From: Craspedostauros australis
Taxonomy: Eukaryota > Bacillariophyta > Bacillariophyceae > Mastogloiales > Achnanthaceae
Length of the DNA: 64,000 nt
Direction: 5' to 3'
Assembly (NCBI GenBank): GCA_026770025.1
Contig: JAMXDE010000005.1
Coordinates: forward strand, 1,116,001 to 1,180,000
The notes under the pieces were generated by a model, which was given only the letters and a program-made list of their open reading frames with translations, was not told the origin of the DNA and did no database searches. Of the stretch, positions 1 to 11,706 are shown piece after piece (positions within the stretch are counted from its first letter, which is position 1; each line of letters starts with the position of its first letter). The translations under genes and the position numbers were made by a program.

Positions 1-479
1 GAAAGTGAAACAGGCAGAAGCAGATAGAGGAGAGACAAGGGAGACAACCCACCAACTTTACCCTTATCCTCATTATCAACATCATCACCAGCAACACCCA
101 AGCCACTTCCTTCGCCAGTGTTGTCAGCGCCACCAGCGCCGCCGCCATTGCCACCATCACCAAAACAGCATCACCAACACCATCGTTCGTCTTTGAGGAG
201 GGGGAGTCCACCCTTTTTCAGAGTTTGTAGAAGTAGCACACGCTGAGTATCGTTGGTAAAACAGAATAGATTGGACCATTTCGGCGCAACAAGAGGCATC
301 TTGCCCAACAGCGCGACTACCAACAGCTCCAATTCAAACAGCTCCAACAACAGGAGGCAACTGCACCAAATAGATCAGCTTCGCCACTTCCTGTCGAGCC
401 GAAAGACCGAAACGCGTTCCTCCAACCAGCAGCCACCCAGCAACCACTCAGAAGCCTCTCACAGGAACATCCAAGGAGC
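1..479. other. Leader/upstream region of the cyclase gene
   Basis: This stretch is rich in CAN/AAC triplets and has several short open frames on both strands, none with recognisable domain content. It precedes the first ATG of the cyclase-phosphodiesterase reading frame and most likely holds its promoter and 5' UTR. I see no convincing independent gene. Confidence 0.5.
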
Positions 480-3400
480 ATGTCAGGAGCAACCCGCTCA
501 GCCAACCGACAGACGAATCAACTGGAAGAAGCTCGCACCCAACTTGACGCAGCGGCATCATCACAACCGCAGACGCAGACAGAGCCACAACTACAGACAC
601 AGACACAACCAACAGACGGGAGCTCCCAGTTCCTGTCGCCCAACTACGCACTCAGCAGCAGCACCGCGGATTCCGAAGAGGAGGAGGACACGTGGTCGCA
701 GTCCTCGTCGCATTCCAGCAGCGCGCAGAGCAGCAATAAAGGCACGCGCAGAGCCGGCAATCGCCTCAAGGGCACAAGCGGCGCCACTGGCAGCAGCAGA
801 AGAGTTGTGGGCAAGAACCGATCGACACGTCGCATACACAGCAAAGCAACCAAAGGCAAACCATCCACCATGTCGGTCCTCCCATCCGCTTCCGGGAGAC
901 GAGCGTCTGCTTCCGCCGAGAACAATCCCCGCATGAAGCGAGGCGAGAGCTTCCAAGACGAGACCAGCGCCGCCAACAGAGATGGTGACACCTTCGAGAC
1001 CGGCTCGCAGAACATCCGCTGGGCCCAGAAGCTGGTCCTTGCGACCATCGTCGGGATTGGCATCCTGTGCTGCATCAGCACCTATGTCATCCTCACACGC
1101 AAAGAAAACGACGAGTTTGAAGATTCGGTACGTTGGCATCCCGCGTGTGAATGAATGTGTTTGCATCGACGTTGCTATCTTGGGAGAAAGGTCCATCATC
1201 ACCAGGGGTTTGCTTGGGCGCATGTATCCGGTTTTGGGGCTATCTGGATCATCGCTCTGGTTGACATGACAGAACATTGCTTGACAACAGTCTTGGAAGT
1301 TCATTTCGCATTCCCATTATCACTTGTGGAGTTCTCGTCCGTGAATGCCTCTTTGGGTCGTGGCATGACTTGTGCGATGGTATTCACTCACCTCATTTCG
1401 TGTCCAATCTCGTGCCCAATCTCGTGTCCAATCTAACCTCCATCTTTCCCTCATGTGACATTACACCTTCTCATGCAACGCAATACAATGTAATGCCCCA
1501 TCCTTCCATCATTCTCCGACTTTAACCCACTATCCATGCTCTGCTGCTTCCATCTTCCCACCACAGTTCGAGGATGCATCAGAAACCTTCTTTTCGACGT
1601 CGCACATTTACGCAAGCACGATCATGTCCTCGCTGACGACGATGAGCACAACAACAACGTCGTTTGCCGTGGATACGAATGTAACGTGGCCGTTCGTGCA
1701 CCTGCCTCATTTCCGGCAAAGTTCGGAGAGCTTGTTCAACATCATCCCCCGACAATCCAATGGCGATTCCGACCAAGATATGTACAAAATCTCCGGTCAC
1801 GACGGCGCACCCATGGAGGTGTTCTATGCGCCGCTGGTGCCGCGTGCCGAGCGACAAAGGTACGAAGCCTGGACCATCGAGAATGAGCATCTGGTGCTCA
1901 CCCAGAATGGTCTGCCTCAAACGACAGCGCAAAAACAGCCGTCCATCACACCATTCATCTTTCGCAAAGAATACACGGATCCCAACACCGGCCAGGTGAG
2001 TGAGTGGGAACCGGTGTATGACGATGGCGGCATCGATTCGTACTTCGCACCCATCTGGGAATCCAACCCTGTCAGGTTGGACTTGGTCAACAACAACCTA
2101 TTTCACGAGCCAGATTTTCAGCGGTACCTGAATCACGTCGTGGAGAACAAGCAGCGATCCATCGTCTCCTTGCAGCAAGTATCAGATCCCATCAAACTGA
2201 TCTTCATGTCAACCATCCTGGACTCGTTCATCGAGGGCGCACAGAAAGTGGTGGCGGTCGATATCATCCGACTCCCGTGGATATCGTTCTTGCAATCGGT
2301 CCTGTCACAAACGTCTTGCATAAAGAACGTGCACGTCGGAATTCAGGACTCCTGCACCAAGAATCAGTATCATTACTATCACATCGACTCAGATTACCGT
2401 GTCACGCAACTGAACATCGAAGAGGAGATCACATCATCGAAGATCAGCAAAACGGAATACCTTCTGACATCCACCGATGGCGATGGCGGGTACTGCCCGA
2501 TCTCCATCTCCATCTTTTCGACAGACGAGCTTGAAGATGACCATGCCAGCATGCAACCGCGAGTGTTCACGGCGGTCGTCGCCTTGCTGTTCGTCGTGCT
2601 GCTGGTTGTGTTCGTGATTTACGATCGCATGTACCAGGAGCAGCAGGACCAGGCCGTGAAGTCTGCTGAACAATCGCACGCCTTCATCAGCTCGCTCTTT
2701 CCCGCGCAATTCAGGGATCGTCTGCTCTTCGGCGGTGCTGCACGCGACAAAAAGCAACGTCGGCAGGAGGCGCATCCAAACAACAATCGCAACGCGTCGC
2801 TGCGAGGCAGCGAACGCGACATTGACGATCCGAACCTTGCGAATGACCACAGCATGGACGAAGACATGATGTCGGATCCGGAGAGCGTGACAAGCAGATT
2901 CCAAGTCAACAAACCCATCGCAGAACTGTTCATTCAATGCACAGTGATGTTTGCGGATATTGCTGGGTACGTGCGACTGTTGCATCGATGAGGAGGAAGA
3001 ATTGCGTGCTGTGCTGTTTCCAATTGTCGCCGTGTGGAACCCACGAAGATGAATAGCGCAACTTGTGTATTGGTGCGTGCTGTCGTGACAACATTCGCAA
3101 GCGCTTCTAGTCTTCACAGCTGCATGATACGCTGCGACGCAACACAATGCACTAACATTCACAATCACACCTGATACTTTTTCTTGCATCATCTTCTTCC
3201 GAATTCCTGCATGCATTTCAATTGCAATGCCGGCTTCAACCTCATGCCCATGGTGATGCCCATTGCTATGCCCAATGGAACTCTTCCACTGCCTCGACCA
3301 CGTTTGGAACACTCGCACGTTCACAGATTCACTGCATGGAGTTCTCAGCGCGAACCAGCCGAAGTCTTCACGTTGCTTGAGTCTGTTTACAGCGCGTTCG

Positions 3401-5364
3401 ATGCTATCGCCAAACGTCAGCAGATCTTCAAGGTCGAAACCATCGGAGATTGTTATGTTGCTGTGGCGGGCTTGCCGGAACGTCGCGAGGACCACGCCGA
3501 GGCGATGGCGAAGTTTGCAAATGCCTGCCGCCGGCGCATGAACCAGGTCGTTAGGAAGCTGGAGGTCATACTGGGACCGGACACGGCAGATCTGTCGATG
3601 AGATTCGGTTTGCATTCTGGACCAGTCACGGCAGGTGTCCTCCGCGGTGACAAGTCCAGGTTCCAACTGTTTGGTGATACTGTGAACACCGCGTGCCGCA
3701 TCGAAAGCACGGGCGCACGAGATCGCATTCACTTGTCGGAGGAGACCGCCAACATTCTCATCGCGAAGGGAATGCGAGACTGGGTGTCACCACGCGATAC
3801 CTTGGTGGAGGTCAAGGGCAAGGGCATGATGCAAACGTGGTGGTTGATCTTCGATCAGACGCAGATCCAGGACCTGCCACCGAGGAGCTCGCGAATGTCC
3901 AACCAAGACGACAAGTTCTCAACCATTCTGAACGGGAACGGCCAAAGCAGCGACGGGGAATTGCAAATTGACTTCGTCGAGGATTCGTCAGCCGATGGCA
4001 GCGACTATGATGGTGACAGCCTGGATAGCAGCGACGAATCGTCTTCGTCGTCTGCGAACTCGATGCTCTCGAATGACAGCATCGATGAGAAGACAATGCG
4101 GCTGATCGAATGGAACGTGGACATCATGGCGCAGCAACTCAAGAAAATCACGGCCATGCGAGAAGAGATCGGCGGAGGCATGCCCGACGATGTTGATGAA
4201 TTGATCATCGAGGTGGAAGGTGACACCGTCCTGGACGAGGTGCGGGAGATCATCAACCTCTCGACGCAAACCAAGCAGTACAAGCACGATCCGGACGACA
4301 TCGACCTGGGAGAAGCCGTCGTCGATCAGCTGCAGCAGTACGTGGAGGAGATCAGCAAGATGTACCGAGACAACCCGTTCCACTCCTTTGAGCATGCCAG
4401 CCACGTCACGCAGTCGGTGGCGAAGCTCATGGCGCGCGTGGTGACACCAGACTCCATCGACTACGAAGTCATGCGTTACAAGAAGCAGACGGGGGAAGCG
4501 CAGCTGCACGAATACACGTACGGCATCACGTCGGATCCTTTGATCCACTTCGCGTGCATCTACTCCGCGTTGATTCACGATGTGGATCACTCCGGATTGC
4601 CCAACGCCAACCTCATCGAATGCAACCAAGAACTCGCAGATCGCTACAAGAAGAAGAGCGTTGCAGAACAGAATTCTGTTGACCTGAGCTGGGAGCTGCT
4701 CATGGAACCGAGATTCGTCGATCTGCGCGGTTGCATTTACATGGATCAGGAGGAGATGGATCGCTTCCGCCAGCTGGTGGTGAACTCCGTCATGGCAACA
4801 GACATCGCCGACAAGGAGCTGGGGGCGTTGCGCCGCAAGCGGTGGGAGACGGCCTTCGACCAATCCGCGCTGCCCAGCGACACCCTGGAGCTGCAGCGGG
4901 ACAGCGTTAACCGGAAGGCGACGATCGTGATCGAGCACTTGATCCAGGCCTCGGATGTATCCCACACGATGCAGCACTGGCACGTGTATCGCAAGTGGAA
5001 CGAGAAGTTGTTCCACGAGATGTACAGAGCGTACACGGAAGGAAAGAGCGAGAAAGACCCGTCGATTGGCTGGTACGAAGGCGAGCTGGGCTTCTTCGAC
5101 TTTTACATCATCCCGCTGGCGAAGAAGCTGAAGGAATGCGGTTGCTTTGGCGTCTCGAGCGACGAGTATCTGAACTATGCCACTGCCAACCGAAGCGAAT
5201 GGCAGCTGAAGGGATGGGAGATTGTGCGCGGGTACATGACGAAGTACCGGCACTCCATACCCGCACCAGTGACTTCGCAGCGGCAGTCCAGCAACGACAA
5301 GTTGGGATCGCGGGATCTGGTGAGCTTCCTCATGGCGGGACACAATCAGCAACAGAAGAAGTGA
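480..5364 (+). CDS. Receptor-type class III nucleotidyl cyclase fused to 3',5'-cyclic nucleotide phosphodiesterase
   Basis: Three exons (480-1127, 1567-2966, 3327-5364) give about 1361 residues. Both introns start GTACGT and end CAG (phases 0 and 2), and the second join restores the cyclase motif FADIAGFT. Order: Ser/Gln-rich cytosolic N-terminus; TM1 ~183-205; a ~340-residue loop, probably extracytoplasmic; TM2 ~547-569; class III cyclase ~670-865; acidic linker; PDEase I domain ~1029-1330 with FHSFEHASHV and HDVDH metal ligands. Metal aspartates are visible in FADIAG and TIGDCYVA. The Glu in KVETIGD is the residue type that guanylyl cyclases use for GTP, so cGMP is the inferred product. The protein would make and destroy a cyclic nucleotide at the plasma membrane. 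The start is the first in-frame ATG; an upstream exon cannot be excluded. The loop shows no domain I recognise, so the ligand is unknown. Confidence 0.92.
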
Positions 5365-6063
5365 AGTATTGTGCGGACGAGTAGAACTGAGAGCGGCGGC
5401 AGGACAACGACAGGGGAAGAGATGCCTGCGAGAACAGCTTGGTTCAAGGAACGTGAGAGTTGAGTGACGGCGATAATCCATGCACACGGTTGTGATGGTC
5501 CCGTGGGCGTCCACGCTGTGTTGTATTCGCAAAAGGAATGCAGCATGGTATAAGATTCTCTGCAGAGAGTACAGGCATGGTAGACGATAATAGAGAGAAT
5601 GTGTACAAACAAGTCGACCCTACACGTTCGCGTGAACAGTATTGTTGTGCTCTGCGTTTAGCGAGAGGAGAACATCCTCATGATCACATGGCAAAGAAGA
5701 TTTGGAGGAAGAGGAAGAGCCATCGATTGTTGGCGAATGTCGTGTTGTCGTCGGAGGGAAAGTCTGGGGTATGTGTGTGTTTGTTGCCGTCAAGGGGGAG
5801 GGAGGGCCGCATCAGAACACGAGCAAAGAGCAAAGAGCAAAGAGCCAAGAGCAAAGAGCAAACAGACATGCGAAAGAGAGCACCTTGTGCAGATGATACA
5901 ACACAAACATCCTCCACAAACAAACAGAGAGTCGAGAAACTGAATATTGTGTTATACTATTTGCAGATCGTAATGCACAGTGCACAGACCAACAACCAAC
6001 TGAACTTGCCCCACGGCCGTGCATGGTAATACTACGGCTACCGGTGCGCGTGCAAGGTGCAAC
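5365..6063. other. Intergenic region with short AGAGCAA tandem repeat
   Basis: This lies between the cyclase stop and the next ATG. Around 5821-5862 there is an imperfect AGAGCAA-type heptamer array. Short open frames here are repeats or low complexity. It probably contains the cyclase 3' UTR and the promoter of the next gene. Confidence 0.6.
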
Positions 6064-8540
6064 ATGAACGATCCCACAGCACAGGCTACCGTGGTTGCAC
6101 CCGACAATGACGGCGTCACGACGACCACTAGCGATGCGGCATGCGCTAGCGCACAGGACGAAAGCAATTCAGCAACTCCGACAACTGATAGCGTGGATAC
6201 TCCACGTTGCGATCGTGTTGCAGCACGGACCGATGAGGATGGACACAGCACACAAGGCACCTCATGCAAACGAGTCATCACTCAATCACAACACGAAGAT
6301 TCCAATGCAAAACCAGCTCCAGCAACTCCAGCGACATTGATTGACTTGACGGCCGACAACTCGCAACCAAGCCAAGGGAACCAAGATCTCCACAGCAAAC
6401 GACGACAACGACGATCCCCGCGGCTTCGCGACGAAGAACGGATGGCCGCAATCCAAGCATTTCGCTATCAACGCCATTCTTTGCGCGTTTCCGCGTCCGA
6501 AGTGGCCGCCTTGACTGGATTCCATCCGTACCGTCGCCTTCCGGCCACCATGTTGGATCATGTCTACCAGGGACGCACAGGAGACATGCTGAGAGCACAC
6601 GACGCCAAGCTGCTCATGATCGACCTGGTTTCGAAGGAAGAGGCCTTGCTCCAGGTCGCCGAGAAGGCGGGCAAGGCCGTCAAGAAATCCATCCAGGCGG
6701 CTCTGGCAGTCGAGAAAGGCAAGCGAAAGGTGTCATCGTCGGATGCGGTCCAAAAGATGAAGGCCAAGATCATGGAAGAGGCCAAGCGAACGAAGGTGCT
6801 AAACAAGCGGGAGATCCGGCAACTGCAAGAGGGAACACGTGAAGCCATCAACACGGGCTTCGGCAACTGCTGGGAGGACAAGGCATTGGATGAGTATGAA
6901 AAGATGTGCGGTGAGCAAGTCGAAGAACGCAACGCAGAGCTTCGCACATGGCCGTTCCGTGTCCAAAACGCCAACGATGGTAAAACCGACGGAGATGGAG
7001 AGGGTGAGGCCCAGCTGCAGAAGACCGCCGTGCCCATATGTCCTGCGTACGTCCATCGTAGACTGCAAACGACGGAACAGACTGACGCAGGGGAATGGAA
7101 GAAAGTCACTCCAAGCCAGTCGACGTTGGCGAGGACCAAGCATGTCATGAACCAACCGACAGCACAGAAGAAGATCGACACACACTGTCTCATCAGCTTC
7201 CAAAACCCGACCAACAAGCCGCTGACACAGCGAAGCAGGTGAAAGACGAACCGCGCGCAACTCCTACCGTTTCTTCTGCAGAAACGAGCAGTGGATCACA
7301 GTCCAACACAAACGCGAGCACCGAACTCCCTTACTTCTCAATCCGAGGCGCTGTGGATGGTGTGCGCGGCGAACTCCAACCAAATCTGATGGTCATTGAA
7401 CGCAAGGAGGGCCGCGGTGAAGCTTTGAGCATGGATACGGGTGTCGACACGGGTGGAGGCTCGGGCATGGTGACCAAAGTGAATGGAGACAGCTTTGATG
7501 ACGACAACGATGACGACGAAAGCTGGGTGTTCAAGAGAGTCGTTGTGGAATGCAAGCATCGCGTGGAACGAATCAGGCCGCAACCTCCGCTCTATGAACA
7601 AATCCAAACGACGATCTACTGCCTGATGTATGATGCAGATGATGCGGACATTATCCAGGTGCTTCGCAAGCGCAAGAAGAGACGCAAGCGTATTCAACGA
7701 GGCACTGCCGCACCTGCAACTGCACCTACTGCTGGCGGTGGTATTGTAACAGGGGATGGTGCCAGTAGCGAAACCACCAACGGCGGAAATGACCCATCCA
7801 AGGATACGGCTTCTACGAAGGCCGCGGACAAAGCAAGAAGTGTTGGATCTGATGCACACGAGAAGAAAGAGCATTGTGGGAAGCAACATCAATTATCTGA
7901 AGGCACCTCAAGAGAACCATGCCTTTCTGGCTCGAACGACGAGGAGGCGAAGACTTCTGATGCCTGCGGGCAAGCTACGAAGGCGCATGCTGAAGAGCAA
8001 GAGGATGACATGATGAGCAGCAATGCGGCGACAGAAACATTAGACACGCAGGCTTCACGCTCTGGCGAAAATTCATCAAAAGCAGAGCAAAGCGGAACGA
8101 AGGCGGAGGGGTTGAGCACGAAGCGGAGGGAAGACGGCACGAAGGCAGTTGTCGATGGCAGTACCAACAACAACAGCCATGTTGAGAAGAATCCGGACAA
8201 AGGTAAAGATGCCGCCAACGACAGCGACGATGACGATGACAATGACGATGCATCGATCGAAATCGCGGTGAGCCGAATGAACTTAGACGACAGGGTCACG
8301 CAACATCGATCCAATTGGAATGCCACAGTCCTGCCCCGTCTCCGCGATTGGGTGGATGCGGTGTACAGTATCCGGCAAGATGACAGCAAACGTTACCAAC
8401 TCCTCCGGTGCATGGCGGAACCAACCGATTTGGTGAGCGCATGGAATGTCGTCTTCCAGGAATGTCCATGGTTACGACATTGCGATACGTGTTACAATAG
8501 AGATGCCAAAGCGGCACGCGAGATGGAAATGGACGATTAA
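6064..8540 (+). CDS. YqaJ-like PD-(D/E)XK nuclease-domain protein
   Basis: Two overlapping frames join through a candidate 44-nt intron (7047-7090, GTACGT...CAG, phase 2), giving about 810 residues. An upstream TGA at 7083 in the second frame means that frame must be entered after it. Residues ~142-156 read SASEVAALTGFHPYR and ~267-280 contain GN.WEDKALDEYEK, matching the N-terminal half of YqaJ/lambda-exonuclease-like recombinase nucleases. After a long Ser/Thr/acidic insert come VIERKEG (~427), VVECKH (~478) and YEQIQTTIYCLMYD (~495), which resemble the D/E-x-K core and the Q-containing helix. The N-terminus (~1-130) and an insert (~540-720) are low complexity and probably disordered. I chose the ATG at 6064 because the open frame upstream lacks an earlier ATG. 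DNA end processing is inferred. A frameshift instead of a tiny intron is possible. Confidence 0.68.
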
Positions 8541-8619
8541 AGTACTCTACTATCAGCAGAAGAACTGCAAATAGCTGCAGTTGATTTGAGTGTGTGCCAG
8601 TGTTCATGATAGAACCCAC

Positions 8620-9735
8620 TCAACTCGCTTCCGCCATCTTCGCGCCGTTGATCATGTCTGCCATTGACTTCATGGCAGCCCGATGTCCCGTCTTGGTCAT
8701 GACAATGACGCTGCACAGAGGCGTTTCCTCCATCCCAAATGTTTTGGGCAGCTCCACGTCGAAGGTGAATTCCGCATGCTGGGCGAACATCTCGTCATCG
8801 AAGAACTTGTAGGCCGTCGTCTGCGCCATGCGGTACGTGGGTGCGATGCGCACGAAGGCGCCAAAGTTCAATGCCTTGCGAGCATCCTCCCCACCATCGG
8901 CATTGTCCACCGCCCAATCCATGTCCAGAACCAGCTGCTGATGCAGCACCTCCACAACTTCCAACGGCATGTTGACCATGCGCCCGTGCAGCAGAAACCC
9001 GGCGGGTCGTTTCGTTTTGCCGGACAATACCGTCTGCAGCTCCTTCTTGCGGTCGTCGGGGCAGTGGTCGAGGCAGATGGATTTGAGCGTCTGTATGCAA
9101 TCGTGCTTTTGGTAAGTGGTGACATTGAGGACGGACGCAAATCCAAAGACGTTGCCATCGACATCGCCTTCTGTGCTAACGACTGTACCCACGCTGATGT
9201 TTTCGATCATGAGATCGGACAAGGGAGAGGACGTCGCGCTGTACAGCGGACTGCTCGAGGTGAGCAACGTCTTGAGGCCATGAAAGTATTTCTCATCCAT
9301 GTCGCAAAAGGTGAATTCGACCTGAATGATTTCGGGGCCCGATGACTTCTGTTTCTGCTTCTTCTTTCTCTTTCCGGTCTGTGGCTGCTTGTCTTGCTTC
9401 GTGACGGCGCCGCCCTTGCCTTTGCTCGGTTTTTCCTGTTTGGCTTTTTTCTTTTTTGGATTGGAGACTTGTGCAGCATTTGCTGGGCGCTTGGATCCGG
9501 CTGGTTTCTGGTCAGCGCTGCCGTCCTCTTCGCCGTCGTCGTCTTCCTCTTCGCTGCTCGTGTCATCCGAATCGGAAATGTCAGGATTCCTCATCAACGC
9601 TCCCTCAAGGATGAGATCATCGTCCTCCTCCGACGACACGGAGTCATCGCTGTCGTCTCCGTCGTCGTTCTTGTTGTTCGGAAGCCGCGCAACTCCTTCG
9701 GCCGTTTCTTCATCTGCCTTCTCCTTGCCTGTCAT
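8620..9735 (-). CDS. BCP1: BCCIP/Bcp1-family protein
   Basis: An intron-less frame of 371 residues. Residues 1-130 are very acidic then Lys-rich (KKKKAK, KRKKKQKQK), with nuclear-localisation-like stretches. The folded part (~133-365) carries BCCIP-family features: EFTFCDMDEKYFHGLKTLL near its start, LSDLMIENISVGTVV, a FLLHGRMVNMPLEVVEVLHQQL segment, and a C-terminal strand with CSVIVMTKTGHRAAM. Family members act in ribosomal protein uL14 (Rpl23) chaperoning and nuclear export in yeast, and in BRCA2/p21-linked functions in animals. A ribosome-biogenesis role is the conservative inference. Its 3' end faces the upstream nuclease gene with only ~80 bp between stops, so the two are convergent. 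Confidence 0.87.
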   Translation of the reverse strand: MTGKEKADEETAEGVARLPNNKNDDGDDSDDSVSSEEDDDLILEGALMRNPDISDSDDTSSEEEDDDGEEDGSADQKPAGSKRPANAAQVSNPKKKKAKQEKPSKGKGGAVTKQDKQPQTGKRKKKQKQKSSGPEIIQVEFTFCDMDEKYFHGLKTLLTSSSPLYSATSSPLSDLMIENISVGTVVSTEGDVDGNVFGFASVLNVTTYQKHDCIQTLKSICLDHCPDDRKKELQTVLSGKTKRPAGFLLHGRMVNMPLEVVEVLHQQLVLDMDWAVDNADGGEDARKALNFGAFVRIAPTYRMAQTTAYKFFDDEMFAQHAEFTFDVELPKTFGMEETPLCSVIVMTKTGHRAAMKSMADMINGAKMAEAS

Positions 9736-10135
9736 TGTTCTTCTTCGATTTGAGGTCGTTGCTCTGTTGTTCTCCTTCGGCTCGCAGCTTCGCTTCAGAG
9801 CTACGTTGGGACAAGCGGGTGGCGTGACGAATGTGACGAATGTGACGTATGTTGCGATAGTTGCAACACGAGTAGATAGGGTTCTGGACTTCCTTCTGGG
9901 ATGTGCCTTGCAGCATCAGTACCGGCGTCAACATCATCGGCATCGTCGTCGTCCCTGGTGTCGCAGTTGACGATGTCCACGGAGATACTTTTTGGCGACT
10001 TGTTTTCCACGATTTTGCGCGCAAAATGGAAGATGGGTGGTTGGCCTCCCAGTTTTCTTCAATTGACTAGTTGGAACAACACGGATGAATGTGCAGTCCC
10101 GTTTTGGTTTTGGCGCCATTTCCGACTCGTGTGAC
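9710..10135 (-). other. Possible frame-broken minus-strand ORF upstream of the BCCIP gene
   Basis: Three minus-strand frames take turns looking coding-like. One starts with MAPKPKRDCTFIRVVP near 10120. A second runs through KIVENKSPKSISVDIVNC into a run of Asp. A third ends in a charged Ser/Lys/Gln tail that stops at 9710, overlapping the BCCIP start. No intron with usable length joins them. It may be a decayed or mis-assembled small gene, upstream ORFs in the BCCIP leader, or chance. I cannot name a function. Confidence 0.25.
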
Positions 10136-10492
10136 CATCGAAGCACGTTCCAAACGCAAACGAAGACCGTGACACAACACCAACGTTTCATTCTTTTCTC
10201 CTTGTCTCGTCGCACGGAACTGCCACCACCAACGGATGGCTGTCATCCTGATTCTGCGGCGATGGTAGGATGAACCGTGTGGAAGTTGCATCTCTTTGGC
10301 ACAAGAGGGGAGTTGTCATAATGGCACAAGGCAGAACAGAACACGGGTATGAGAGAGTAACTGTCAAGTGGGACTTCAGAGTGCGCTTGTGACACAAACA
10401 GAAGCGAAATAGAGATAGAGGCAGAGGCAGCGGAACAGCGCGGAGAGAAGGCTTGGACACACCATTCGTCCACACATACGATCAGGTCAATC

Positions 10493-11638
10493 ATGAGCAC
10501 CACCGAGGAGAAGAAAGATTCCGTCCCGGACATCGAGGATCTGCATCGCGGTGCGCTGAAGGACGCCTCGTCGTCCTACATCGACCCGGTGACCGGATTC
10601 ACGTGCTTCACAGAACTTCTGCATCTGAAGCGCGGCACGTGCTGCGGCAACAACTGCCGCCACTGTCCGTACGGATGGGAGGAAGTGCCGAATCAATCGA
10701 GGCCAGCCAAACTGCGGTCCGGTGACTATGAAGCAGCGCAGAAGATGGTGCAGAACATCATCGATGGCAACTCGCACTTGAATGAGCTGGACGTGTTGAA
10801 GGCGAACGGGACGGCCCCGCCTGAGATTGCTGATGATGATGCTTGTGCCGCTGGCAGCGCTACGCCAAGGACCTCAAAGGCTTCATGCTGCGACACGCAT
10901 GCGCGCAAAGCAACCGCCCCACCGCGGTCCAAGGCTGAGAAATCGACGAAGATCAAAATTGACGAACCTCCCTTCAAGCGAACAACGCCGAAGAACGTGC
11001 CGTACACCCGGTCTGGCGACAAGGGGACATCCATGCTGCTAACCGGAGAACGCCGACGAAAGGATGATCCCAACTTCGAGGCATTGGGATCCGTCGATGA
11101 AGTGTGCTGCGTTGTCGGTGTCGTGTACGCGCATCTGGATGATGACGAGGACTACGGGCCGTTGCAGGATCAGCTCTTGGATGTCATGAGCAGGCTCTTC
11201 GATGTTGGCAGTCATGTTGCGAAGCCACGGTTCGTCGCCGACGATGGAAAGGAGTTCGTCGCCAACGGAGTCGGGGATGGTATCAGCCCGGAACTGACGG
11301 AGCAACTGGAAGGGTGGATCAACGCCATGACTGATGAGATGCCCGAACTCACCTCCTTCATCCTTCCCACCGGTGCAAAAGCTGCGTCGCATCTACATGT
11401 TGCCAGAACAGTCTGCCGTCGCACAGAACGCCGCATGATCGAGCTCGTTGACGACAAGACGTGTGATCCCAATGCCCTGCAGTACGTCAACCGGTTATCG
11501 GACTACTTCTTCACTGCGGCTCGGTGGGTCAACTACTGCGAAGGCGTGCCAGAAATACAGTACCAGCGCAAATTGCATTCCACACAACGGCAGCGCATCG
11601 TTCGGAGTTTGCAAAAGGAAAAGAAGGACGACGACTAA
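10493..11638 (+). CDS. DUF5522-cob(I)alamin adenosyltransferase (PduO/MMAB type) fusion
   Basis: A single frame of 381 residues with two parts. Residues ~18-64 hold [20 protein letters not shown] followed by a Cys cluster (C50, C51, C55, C58; [12 protein letters not shown]), the signature of the DUF5522 family, a probable metal-binding motif. After a linker, residues ~165-370 form a PduO/MMAB adenosyltransferase: [18 protein letters not shown] is the N-terminal ATP-binding motif, EALGSVDEV follows, and [12 protein letters not shown] and [15 protein letters not shown] are the C-terminal helices. The enzyme transfers the 5'-deoxyadenosyl group of ATP to cob(I)alamin, giving coenzyme B12 for methylmalonyl-CoA mutase, normally in mitochondria. 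No clear presequence is visible. The TAA stop (11636-11638) overlaps the target duplication of the adjacent transposable element. Confidence 0.92.
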   Translation: MSTTEEKKDSVPDIEDLHRGALKDASSSYIDPVTGFTCFTELLHLKRGTCCGNNCRHCPYGWEEVPNQSRPAKLRSGDYEAAQKMVQNIIDGNSHLNELDVLKANGTAPPEIADDDACAAGSATPRTSKASCCDTHARKATAPPRSKAEKSTKIKIDEPPFKRTTPKNVPYTRSGDKGTSMLLTGERRRKDDPNFEALGSVDEVCCVVGVVYAHLDDDEDYGPLQDQLLDVMSRLFDVGSHVAKPRFVADDGKEFVANGVGDGISPELTEQLEGWINAMTDEMPELTSFILPTGAKAASHLHVARTVCRRTERRMIELVDDKTCDPNALQYVNRLSDYFFTAARWVNYCEGVPEIQYQRKLHSTQRQRIVRSLQKEKKDDD

Positions 11639-11646
11639 ATCTGAAT
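11637..11646 (+). repeat. 10-bp target-site duplication, left copy
   Basis: AAATCTGAAT is repeated perfectly at 13309-13318 and brackets the element at 11647-13308. The first two bases are the last two of the TAA stop codon of the adenosyltransferase gene. Confidence 0.92.
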
Positions 11647-11706
11647 GAGGAAATTCACTCACCAGGTCGTTTTGGAGGCCAAAGTCCACTAACCAGGTCG
11701 TTTTGG
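11647..11706 (+). repeat. Left 60-bp terminal inverted repeat
   Basis: It matches the reverse complement of 13249-13308 at 59 of 60 positions (CTCACC here versus CTAACC there). It contains ACCAGGTCGTTTTGG twice, spaced by a GGCCAAAGTCC segment. Confidence 0.92.

Noticed and set aside
2434-3732. 432-codon minus-strand frame opposite the cyclase
   Set aside because: Shadow of the cyclase exons and intron. The plus strand has the conserved catalytic motifs.
3988-5532. 514-codon minus-strand frame opposite the phosphodiesterase
   Set aside because: Mirror of codon bias in the phosphodiesterase exon, with no domain of its own.
5821-5862. Possible CRISPR-like or regulatory array
   Set aside because: It is a simple heptamer microsatellite (AGAGCAA) without spacers, in a eukaryotic intergenic region.
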